A stretch of DNA of 13,285 nt from an uncultured Opitutaceae bacterium (GTDB taxonomy: Bacteria; Verrucomicrobiota; Verrucomicrobiia; Opitutales; Opitutaceae): the NCBI GenBank assembly GCA_903885525.1, contig CAISJA010000385.1:1-13285 (forward strand), given 5' to 3'. The translations under genes and the position numbers were made by a program. The notes beneath the pieces were generated by a model. The model was not told the origin of the DNA and did no database searches. It saw only the letters and a program-made list of their open reading frames with translations. Positions 7,700 through 13,285 of this stretch are shown here, piece after piece; position 1 is the first letter of the stretch; the number at the start of each line of letters is the position of its first letter.

Positions 7700-8044
7700 T
7701 CAGGTCATTTCGAGGCGGATCAGCTCGAGTTCGCGGCCCTGGCGGAGCTCGCCGGAGAGCTGGCCGCAGGCCGGGCAGGTGAAAATGAAGCCGCGCTCGA
7801 CCCCGAAATCCTGGGCGCAGCCGGAGCAGTAGGCCCGGGCCGGCACCGCCTCGATGGCCAGCTCCGCGCCGGCGGCGAGGGTGCCGCGGGTCACGGCGTC
7901 GAAGGCAAAGCGCAGGGATTCGGGCTCCACGCCGGCGAGCGCGCCGATGCGCAGGACAATGCGGTGGACCCGCGACGCGCGGTGCTCGCCCGCCTGTCGC
8001 AGCACCACTTCGAGCGTGGATTCCATGATGCCGATTTCGTGCAT
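7700..8044 (-). CDS. hypA: Hydrogenase nickel metallochaperone HypA
   Basis: HypA binds nickel and passes it with HypB to the hydrogenase large subunit. The 114-residue product begins MHEIGIMEST, with the nickel-binding His2 next to the initiator, and has the structural zinc site C73-x2-C76 and C90-x2-C93 (YCSGC and TCPACG). Length is normal for the family. The ATG at 8044 is chosen because His2 must follow Met1; an upstream in-frame start would add 31 unrelated residues. It is the first gene of the minus-strand hyp series and is divergent from hyaA, with 215 nt between the start codons. No convincing Shine-Dalgarno motif precedes it. Confidence 0.95.
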   Translation of the reverse strand: MHEIGIMESTLEVVLRQAGEHRASRVHRIVLRIGALAGVEPESLRFAFDAVTRGTLAAGAELAIEAVPARAYCSGCAQDFGVERGFIFTCPACGQLSGELRQGRELELIRLEMT

Positions 8045-8259
8045 GGGCGTGGAAAAGACTGGGACGACACTACCCCGGCCGGGGCTTTCCGTCCAGTGCG
8101 TGAGTCGGGAAAGCAAGATATGCCTAGTCAATCCCAACTCCCGCCTATCTGAAAACGCTGGCTTCCGCTAGGCTCCCGGCCAGCGCGAATACCCCTTTCG
8201 CTACCCTCAACCCCAACGCGTTCCCCTTGGCCTTCTCCTAAGGACCGCATTCACAGCAT
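8045..8259. promoter_or_regulatory. Divergent control region between hypA and hyaA
   Basis: This 215-nt non-coding stretch must hold the promoters for both the hyp series and the hya operon. It has several dyads: the perfect palindrome CCCCGGCCGGGG at 8073-8084, flanked by a larger imperfect inverted repeat ACTGGGACG (8058-8066) and CGTCCAGT (8090-8097), and CGCTGGC (8156-8162) with GCCAGCG (8179-8185). A weak AAGGA at 8240-8244 lies 15 nt before the hyaA ATG. I find no good match to a sigma-54 -24/-12 element and no clear sigma-70 promoter. Confidence 0.5.
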
Positions 8260-9390
8260 ATGCATAAGCCAGCCATTGATGCTGAAGTCATCCCCACCAT
8301 CTATGACCAGATGGTGTCCCGCGGCGTGAATCGCCGCGATTTTCTCAAGTTCTGTGCCTGGATCGGCGCCTATCTGGGTCTGGAAAACAGCGGCGCGGCC
8401 GAAGTGGCGACGGCCTTGGAGCAGAAGAAGAGAATCCCGGTGGTCTGGATGCATTTCCAGGAGTGCACCTGTTGCAGCGAGTCCTTCCTGCGTTCGACCC
8501 ATCCCATCGTGGCGGACATCCTGCTCGACAAGATTTCGCTTGATTACACCGAGACGATCATGGCGCCGTCCGGCTTCCAGGCCGAGAAAAGCCTGCACGA
8601 CACCATCACGAAATACAAGGGCGAGTACCTGGTGTGCATCGAGGGCTCGATCCCGCTGGCGGAGGACGGCATCCACTGCTGCATCGGTGGTCGGAGCGCC
8701 AAGCAGATCCTCGAGGAGGTCTGCCAGGATGCGAAGGCGATCGTCGCCTGGGGCAACTGCGCCTGCTCCGGCTGCGTCCAGGCTTCCAAGCCAAACCCGA
8801 CCCAGGCCACCCCGGTGCACGAGCTGATCGCCGGCAAGCCGGTGGTAAACGTTCCCGGCTGCCCCCCGATCGCCGAAGTCATGGCGGGCGTGCTCGTCCA
8901 CCTGTTGACCTTTGACCGCATCCCGCAGCTCGACTCCCTCGGCCGGCCGAAGGCCTTCTATTCCCGCCGCGTGCACGACACCTGCTACCGCCGTCCGAAC
9001 TATGACGCCGGCCTGTTCGTCGAGACCTTCGACGACGAAAACGCCAAGAAAGGTTACTGCCTCTACAAGGTCGGCTGCCGCGGCCCCTCGACCTACAATG
9101 CCTGCGGCGTCATGCGCTGGAACGGTGGCGTCAGCTTCCCCATCCAGTCGGGCCATCCCTGCATCGGCTGCTCGGAGGCCAAGTTCTGGGACAACGGGCC
9201 GTTCTATTCGCGCCTGGCCAGTTTCCCCGGCTTCGGCATCGAGTCCGCGGCCGACAAGATCGGGCTCGCCGCGGCGGCCGCCACGGTCGCCGGGGTCGCG
9301 GCGCACGCCGTGCTGACCAACGTCCGCAAATCCCACGAAATCGGCGAGCAACCTGGCGAACAGGAAAGCACCGGCAACCCCAATTCTTAA
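8260..9390 (+). CDS. hyaA: Uptake [NiFe]-hydrogenase small subunit, group 1d-like
   Basis: This is the electron-transfer subunit, which carries three FeS clusters from the NiFe site toward the membrane. The 376-residue precursor has a Tat signal, NRRDFLKF at 24-31, with predicted cleavage after ATA at 50-52, giving a mature N-terminus that aligns without gaps to E. coli Hyd-1 HyaA. The proximal cluster has all six cysteines of the oxygen-tolerant [4Fe-3S] type: 69, 71, 72, 167, 172 and 201 (mature 17, 19, 20, 115, 120 and 149). An extra Cys169 lies between two of them (CACSGC). Distal ligands are His239, Cys242, Cys267 and Cys273; medial ligands are Cys282, Cys301 and Cys304. A hydrophobic helix at about 334-352 anchors the C-terminus in the membrane. 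It leads the hya operon, 16 nt before hyaB. Subgroup 1d is assigned by motifs only. Confidence 0.95.
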   Translation: MHKPAIDAEVIPTIYDQMVSRGVNRRDFLKFCAWIGAYLGLENSGAAEVATALEQKKRIPVVWMHFQECTCCSESFLRSTHPIVADILLDKISLDYTETIMAPSGFQAEKSLHDTITKYKGEYLVCIEGSIPLAEDGIHCCIGGRSAKQILEEVCQDAKAIVAWGNCACSGCVQASKPNPTQATPVHELIAGKPVVNVPGCPPIAEVMAGVLVHLLTFDRIPQLDSLGRPKAFYSRRVHDTCYRRPNYDAGLFVETFDDENAKKGYCLYKVGCRGPSTYNACGVMRWNGGVSFPIQSGHPCIGCSEAKFWDNGPFYSRLASFPGFGIESAADKIGLAAAAATVAGVAAHAVLTNVRKSHEIGEQPGEQESTGNPNS

Positions 9391-9395
9391 CGCTT

Positions 9396-9400
9396 AGGAG
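9396..9400 (+). promoter_or_regulatory. Ribosome binding site of hyaB
   Basis: AGGAG lies 6 nt before the ATG at 9407 and supports that start. Confidence 0.8.
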
Positions 9401-9406
9401 CCCACC

Positions 9407-11128
9407 ATGAGTTCCCGCATTGTAGTTGACCCCATCACCCGCATCGAAGGCCACCTCCGCATCGAGGCCGAGGTGAAAGACGGCAAGATTGTCGACGCCT
9501 GGAGCGCCGGCACGATGGTCCGCGGCCTGGAGATCATTCTGCGCGGCCGCGATCCGCGTGACGCTTGGGCGTTCACCGAGCGCGTCTGCGGCGTCTGCAC
9601 CACGGTGCACGCCCTCGCCTCCGTCCGTTCCGTCGAGGATGCCGTCGGCATCACCGTCCCGCCGAACGCCGAATTGATCCGCAACATCATGGAGTGCGCC
9701 CTCTACGTCCATGACCACGTTGTGCACTTCTATCATCTGCACGCCCTTGACTGGGTGGACGTCGTCAGCTCCCTCCAGGCCGATCCCGACGCCACCTCCA
9801 AGCTCGCCCAGAGCATCTCCAACTGGCCCAAGAGCTCGCCTGGCTACTTCCGCGACCTACAGAAGCGCCTGACCAAGTTTGTGCAGAGCGGCCAGCTGGG
9901 CATCTTTGCCAACGGTTACTGGGGCCATTCCGCCTACAAGCTCCCGCCCGAGGTCAACCTCCTCGGGGTGGCGCACTACCTTGAGGCCCTGGAGTGGCAG
10001 AAGGAAATCGTCAAGATTCACACCATCCTCGGCGGCAAGAACCCGCACCCGAACTACCTCGTTGGCGGCGTGCCCTGCCCGATCAATGTGGATGAGGCGA
10101 ACTCCCTCAACGCCGAGCGCCTAGCCTACATCGGCCAGCTCCTCCAGCAGGGCCGCGACTTCGTCGAGCAGGTTTACGTGCCCGATGTCCTCGCCGTCGC
10201 CCCGTTCTACCTCGACTGGGCGGGCATCGGCGGCGGACTGGAGAACTACCTCTGCTACGGCGACCTGCCGACGAACGGCTTCGCCGACGTGGCCCGCTAC
10301 AAATTTGCCCGCGGCGCCATCCTTGGCCGCAACCTGAACGAAGTGCACGCGGTCGACCCGAAGGATCAGGACGGCGTCAAGGAGTTCATCGAACATTCCT
10401 GGTATGAATATGAGGGGTCCGCCAAGGGACTCCATCCCTGGGAAGGCCAGACCCACCTCAAGTACTCCGGCCCGAAGCCTCCGTACGAGCATCTCGACAC
10501 GGACCAGAAGTACAGCTGGTTGAAGACGCCGCGCTGGAAGGGCCACGCCATGGAGGTCGGCCCGCTCGCCCGCATGCTCGTCGGCTACGCATCCGGCAAT
10601 CACGACGTCCAGGCCGTGGTCAACGAGGCCCTTGGCATCCTCAAGGTGCCCGCCACTGCCCTCTTCTCCACGCTCGGCCGCACGGCCGCCCGCTGCCTGG
10701 AGACCCGCCTCGCCGCCAACTGGGGCTTGGAATTCTACCAGCAGCTCCTCGCCAACATCAAGGCCGGCGACACCCGCACCTTCACCAAGGACAAGTGGGA
10801 GCCGTCAACCTGGCCCACCAGCTGCCGTGGCGTCGGCACCACCGAGGCGCCCCGCGGCGCCCTGGCCCACTGGATCGTCATCAAGGACCAGAAGATCGAC
10901 AATTACCAGCTGGTCGTGCCGTCCACCTGGAACGCCTCCCCCCGCGACGCCACCGGCCAGCGCTCCTCCTACGAGGCCGCGCTGATCGGCACGCCGGTCG
11001 CTGACATCAATGTGCCGCTGGAAATCCAGCGGACTATCCACTCCTTCGATCCGTGCCTCGCCTGCGCCGTCCACTTGTACGACGACAAGGGCAACACCGC
11101 GAAGGTCTCCACCTCACCCGGCTGCTAA
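9407..11128 (+). CDS. hyaB: Uptake [NiFe]-hydrogenase large subunit
   Basis: This is the catalytic subunit, which oxidises H2 at the NiFe(CN)2CO centre. The 573-residue precursor has the N-terminal motif ERVCGVCTTVH with Cys61 and Cys64, and the C-terminal motif DPCLACAVH with Cys550 and Cys553, together the four nickel ligands. RIEGHLRIE near the N-terminus and GPLARMLVGY and RGALAHW further on are typical of group 1. Much of the sequence follows E. coli HyaB. HyaD should cut after His556 and release a 17-residue tail that ends in PGC. There is no signal peptide, as expected, because the subunit is co-exported with HyaA. A good AGGAG precedes the ATG, and the stop is 14 nt before the next gene. 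Confidence 0.97.
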   Translation: MSSRIVVDPITRIEGHLRIEAEVKDGKIVDAWSAGTMVRGLEIILRGRDPRDAWAFTERVCGVCTTVHALASVRSVEDAVGITVPPNAELIRNIMECALYVHDHVVHFYHLHALDWVDVVSSLQADPDATSKLAQSISNWPKSSPGYFRDLQKRLTKFVQSGQLGIFANGYWGHSAYKLPPEVNLLGVAHYLEALEWQKEIVKIHTILGGKNPHPNYLVGGVPCPINVDEANSLNAERLAYIGQLLQQGRDFVEQVYVPDVLAVAPFYLDWAGIGGGLENYLCYGDLPTNGFADVARYKFARGAILGRNLNEVHAVDPKDQDGVKEFIEHSWYEYEGSAKGLHPWEGQTHLKYSGPKPPYEHLDTDQKYSWLKTPRWKGHAMEVGPLARMLVGYASGNHDVQAVVNEALGILKVPATALFSTLGRTAARCLETRLAANWGLEFYQQLLANIKAGDTRTFTKDKWEPSTWPTSCRGVGTTEAPRGALAHWIVIKDQKIDNYQLVVPSTWNASPRDATGQRSSYEAALIGTPVADINVPLEIQRTIHSFDPCLACAVHLYDDKGNTAKVSTSPGC

Positions 11129-11132
11129 CCCC

Positions 11133-11138
11133 AGGAGG
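11133..11138 (+). promoter_or_regulatory. Ribosome binding site of hyaC
   Basis: AGGAGG lies 4 nt before the ATG at 11143 and selects it over an upstream in-frame start that would overlap hyaB by about 75 nt. Confidence 0.8.
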
Positions 11139-11142
11139 ACTT

Positions 11143-11877
11143 ATGGCGCAGACACTCCCCACGGCGGCTCCTCCCCACATGTACCAACGGGTTTATGTGT
11201 GGGAACTGCCCGTGCGTCTGTATCATTGGATCAACGCGGCCTGCATTGTCATCCTGGCCGCCACCGGATTTGTCATCGGCAATCCGCCCGCCCTCAACGC
11301 CTCCTACGAGGCCTACGCGGGGTTCTGGTTCGGCACCTGCCGGTTCATCCACTTCGCGACGGCCTATGTGTTCGTGTGGAACTTCGCGTTCCGCATCTAC
11401 TGGGGTTTTGTGGGCAACCAGTATGCCAACTGGAAGAACTTCTTCCCCGTGACCCTGCAACAGATCAGGCAGATCGGGGAGGTGCTCAATGTGGACATCT
11501 TCCAGGTGAAGAACAAGCCGGTCCATGCGACGGGGCACAACGCGGTGGCCTACTTCACCTACTTCGTCATGTTCCTCGTGTTCCTCTTCCAGGTCTTCAC
11601 GGGCTTCGCGATGTATGCGCCGATGAGCCACGCCGCCTTCCCGCAGTTCTTCACCTGGATCACGCCGTTCTTCGGCGGCGATCTCGGCCTCCGCTACTGG
11701 CATCACCTCGCCACCTGGTTCTTCATCCTCTTCACGATCGTGCACGTCTACCTTGTGCTCTATCATGACTACGTGGAAGGCCACGGCGTGCTGACCTCCA
11801 TCGTCGGCGGCTGGAAGTTCATGCCGAAGGAGGACCAGTCCGGCGATGGCAAGTCGAAGTTCACCGACAAGAAATAA
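11143..11877 (+). CDS. hyaC: Hydrogenase cytochrome b subunit (HyaC/HupC family)
   Basis: This diheme membrane cytochrome takes electrons from the small subunit and reduces the quinone pool. The 244-residue product has four hydrophobic segments at about 27-48, 68-90, 135-157 and 190-210. Candidate heme-ligand histidines are His28 (RLYHWIN), His70 (FIHFAT), His187 or His188 (YWHHLATW) and His201 (IVHVYLV). The C-terminus is a short charged cytoplasmic tail rich in Lys and Asp. The start at 11143 is fixed by a strong AGGAGG. It follows hyaB by 14 nt and is separated from hyaD by one base, which is the usual order for membrane-bound uptake hydrogenases. Confidence 0.95.
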   Translation: MAQTLPTAAPPHMYQRVYVWELPVRLYHWINAACIVILAATGFVIGNPPALNASYEAYAGFWFGTCRFIHFATAYVFVWNFAFRIYWGFVGNQYANWKNFFPVTLQQIRQIGEVLNVDIFQVKNKPVHATGHNAVAYFTYFVMFLVFLFQVFTGFAMYAPMSHAAFPQFFTWITPFFGGDLGLRYWHHLATWFFILFTIVHVYLVLYHDYVEGHGVLTSIVGGWKFMPKEDQSGDGKSKFTDKK

Positions 11878-11878
11878 C

Positions 11879-12403
11879 ATGATCAGCCTCCTCGACAGTC
11901 CGATGGTCGGATCTGCCCCGCCGCCACTTCCGGCGGGGCCGGCACCGGTCCTGGTGCTCGGGGTGGGCAATCTCCTCATGGGGGACGAGGGCGTCGGCGT
12001 CCATGTCCTCCGTCACCTGGAGCAGCAGCCCACCCTGGACCGGGTGCGACTGCTCGATGGCGGCACGGGGGGCATCAACCTCCTGGCCGAGCTCGACGGG
12101 GCCCGGGCCGTGGTCCTGATCGACGCGACCCGCGACGGCCAGCAGGCCGGCACCATCACCTATCTTCAACCCCGGCAGGTCGGCGATCTGCCCCGCGGCC
12201 TCGGGGCCCATGATTTTGGGCTGAAGGACCTGTTTGCGACCGCAGAGTTGCTCGGCCATTGCCCGAAACTGCACCTCTATACCATCTCGGTGGAGACGCT
12301 GAAGCCGATGTGCCTGCAACTCTCCCCGGCGGTTGCCGCCGCCGTGCCTGAGGTCGTGCATGCCGTGCATGCCCATGCCGCGCGGCTGGCCGCGCCGCTC
12401 TGA
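11879..12403 (+). CDS. hyaD: Hydrogenase maturation protease (HyaD/HupD family)
   Basis: This nickel-dependent endopeptidase removes the C-terminal tail of the large subunit once nickel is inserted. The 174-residue product has VLGVGNLLMGDEGVGVH with Glu37, LIDATRDG with Asp82 and GAHDFGLKD with His111, the three metal-sensing residues known from HybD. The first 20 or so residues are Pro/Ala-rich and not conserved. The ATG at 11879 begins one base after the hyaC stop and is preferred; an in-frame ATG at residue 9 is a possible alternative. An earlier in-frame start would overlap hyaC. Its presence directly after hyaABC suggests it is specific to this hydrogenase. Confidence 0.93.
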   Translation: MISLLDSPMVGSAPPPLPAGPAPVLVLGVGNLLMGDEGVGVHVLRHLEQQPTLDRVRLLDGGTGGINLLAELDGARAVVLIDATRDGQQAGTITYLQPRQVGDLPRGLGAHDFGLKDLFATAELLGHCPKLHLYTISVETLKPMCLQLSPAVAAAVPEVVHAVHAHAARLAAPL

Positions 12404-12497
12404 GGGCGGACGGCCGGGCGCACCCTGCTCGAGGGGCGGCCCACCGGTGCCGCAAATCGCGTTGCCCCGGAGCCCGCCCGGCCCACCTTCTTTTCCC
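12404..12497 (+). promoter_or_regulatory. GC-rich leader with nested inverted repeats before cbiM
   Basis: The gap holds a perfect 9-bp inverted repeat, GGCCGGGCG (12412-12420) and CGCCCGGCC (12475-12483). It encloses GGGGC/GCCCC (12433-12437 and 12464-12468) and the palindrome CACCGGTG (12442-12449). The outer arm ends 14 nt before the GTG. No Shine-Dalgarno motif is visible. It may be a structured RNA leader or simply GC-rich spacer; it matches no riboswitch consensus that I can recognise with confidence. Confidence 0.35.
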
Positions 12498-13285
12498 GTG
12501 CACCTTCCTGACGGATTTCTCGATGCCAAGACTGTGGCCGTCACCACCGCCATCTCCGCCGCCGGGGTGGCGCTGGCGGTCCGGCAGGTCAAACTCTCGC
12601 TGCCGCCGCAACGCATGCCTTTGCTGGGCCTGTCCGCCGCCTTCCTCTTTGCGGCGCAGATGATTAATTTTCCCGTTGCCGGCGGCACTTCCGGCCATCT
12701 CATCGGCGGGACGCTGGTGGCCGCGTTACTCGGGCCGAGCGCCGCCATTCTGGTCCTCACCACGGTGCTGCTGGTACAATGCCTGCTCTTTGCCGACGGC
12801 GGGCTGCTGGCCCTGGGCGCGAACATTTTCAACATGGGACTGGTCGCCACGCTGAGCGGCTACGCCTGTTACGCCCTGCTTCGCCGGCTGCTGCCGGGCC
12901 TCACCGGCCGGCTGGCGGCGGTCGCCTTCGCCGGCTGGTGCTCCACCGTGCTGGCGGCGGTATCCTGTGCCGGGCAACTGGCTTGGTCGGGCACGGTCGC
13001 TTGGCCGGTCGCCCTCTCCGCCATGGGCGGCATCCACCTGGTCATCGGGCTGGGGGAGGGCGCGATCAGCGCCTTGGTGCTCCTGGCCCTCGCCCGCACC
13101 CGGCCGGCGCTCCTGGAGCAGCCCGCGACGGAAAGCCGCTCGGTCCGCTGGGGCGGGTTTGCCGCGCAGGGATTGCTGGCGGCGCTCGGACTGGCGCTTT
13201 TTGTGGCCCCCTTCGCCTGTCCCTGGCCGGACGGCTTGGAAAAAGTGGCTGCCCGGCTTGGTTTCGCCGGCCAGGCCGCCGCCGG
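12498..13285 (+). CDS. cbiM: Nickel/cobalt ECF transporter permease CbiM/NikM with PDGLE segment (partial)
   Basis: This is the substrate-specific component of an ECF-type metal transporter, which would supply nickel for the hydrogenase. The product begins at GTG 12498 with MHLPDGFL, the family N-terminus; the amino group and His2 bind the metal, so this start is functionally required. His67 in GGTSGHLIGG is the third metal ligand known from NikM. Several hydrophobic segments follow. Near the end PDGLE at 244-248 marks the start of the PDGLE/CbiN-like part, so this looks like a CbiM-CbiN (NikMN) fusion. The frame is open to the window edge at 262 codons, so the C-terminus and the CbiQ/CbiO partners are outside. 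Nickel rather than cobalt is inferred from the hydrogenase context only. It could be co-transcribed with hyaD, 94 nt upstream. Confidence 0.88.
   Translation, partial: MHLPDGFLDAKTVAVTTAISAAGVALAVRQVKLSLPPQRMPLLGLSAAFLFAAQMINFPVAGGTSGHLIGGTLVAALLGPSAAILVLTTVLLVQCLLFADGGLLALGANIFNMGLVATLSGYACYALLRRLLPGLTGRLAAVAFAGWCSTVLAAVSCAGQLAWSGTVAWPVALSAMGGIHLVIGLGEGAISALVLLALARTRPALLEQPATESRSVRWGGFAAQGLLAALGLALFVAPFACPWPDGLEKVAARLGFAGQAAA

Noticed and set aside
8251..9351. 366-codon open frame on the minus strand
   Set aside because: Antisense to the hydrogenase small subunit, which has all cluster ligands.
8260..11128. Regulatory (H2-sensing) hydrogenase
   Set aside because: The small subunit has a Tat signal and a C-terminal membrane helix, and the large subunit has a cleavable tail, all absent from regulatory hydrogenases.
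1..13285. CRISPR arrays, tRNA or rRNA genes, transposases, attachment sites
   Set aside because: None seen on either strand; no regularly spaced repeats, no transposase-like proteins and no tRNA-like cloverleaf noticed.

Overview
The window is a GC-rich bacterial hydrogenase locus, and nearly every base is assigned. It holds a membrane-bound uptake [NiFe]-hydrogenase (small subunit, large subunit, cytochrome b, maturation protease), a complete set of Hyp maturation proteins (HypA, B, C, D, E, F), and the start of a nickel/cobalt ECF transporter permease. Among the hyp genes sits an Aer-like PAS protein. The hydrogenase resembles the oxygen-tolerant group 1d type (E. coli Hyd-1). The host cannot be fixed from sequence alone. 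High GC, Shine-Dalgarno motifs used only for some genes, and the gene set would fit a Verrucomicrobiota/Opitutaceae-like bacterium, but this is a low-confidence inference.

Layout. 1-279: a less GC-rich leader with one doubtful 49-codon ORF on the minus strand. 280-1350 (+): hypE. 1363-2841 (-): PAS/chemoreceptor-like protein, tail to tail with hypE. 2842-2974: gap with a perfect AT-rich inverted repeat. 2975-8044 (-): hypD, hypC, hypF, hypB and hypA, transcribed in the order hypA-B-F-C-D. 8045-8259: divergent control region. 8260-12403 (+): hyaA-hyaB-hyaC-hyaD, tightly packed. 12404-12497: GC-rich leader that could fold. 12498-end (+): cbiM/nikM-like permease with a C-terminal PDGLE segment, cut by the window edge.

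How the genes work together. CbiM/NikM would import nickel. HypA and HypB insert nickel. HypF and HypE make the cyanide ligand from carbamoyl phosphate, and HypC and HypD assemble the Fe(CN)2CO unit. HyaD then trims the large subunit after its last metal-binding motif. The folded dimer is exported by the Tat system through the small-subunit signal (RRDFLK) and passes electrons from H2 through three FeS clusters to the cytochrome b and the quinone pool. The small subunit carries all six proximal-cluster cysteines typical of oxygen-tolerant enzymes, plus an additional one. The nearby Aer-like PAS protein may link redox or oxygen sensing to this metabolism; that link is inference.

I see no clearly novel system. 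The points most worth a second look are the Aer-like protein with a degenerate chemoreceptor tip, the extra cysteine beside the proximal cluster, the palindrome at 2887-2915, and the structured leader in front of the metal transporter.
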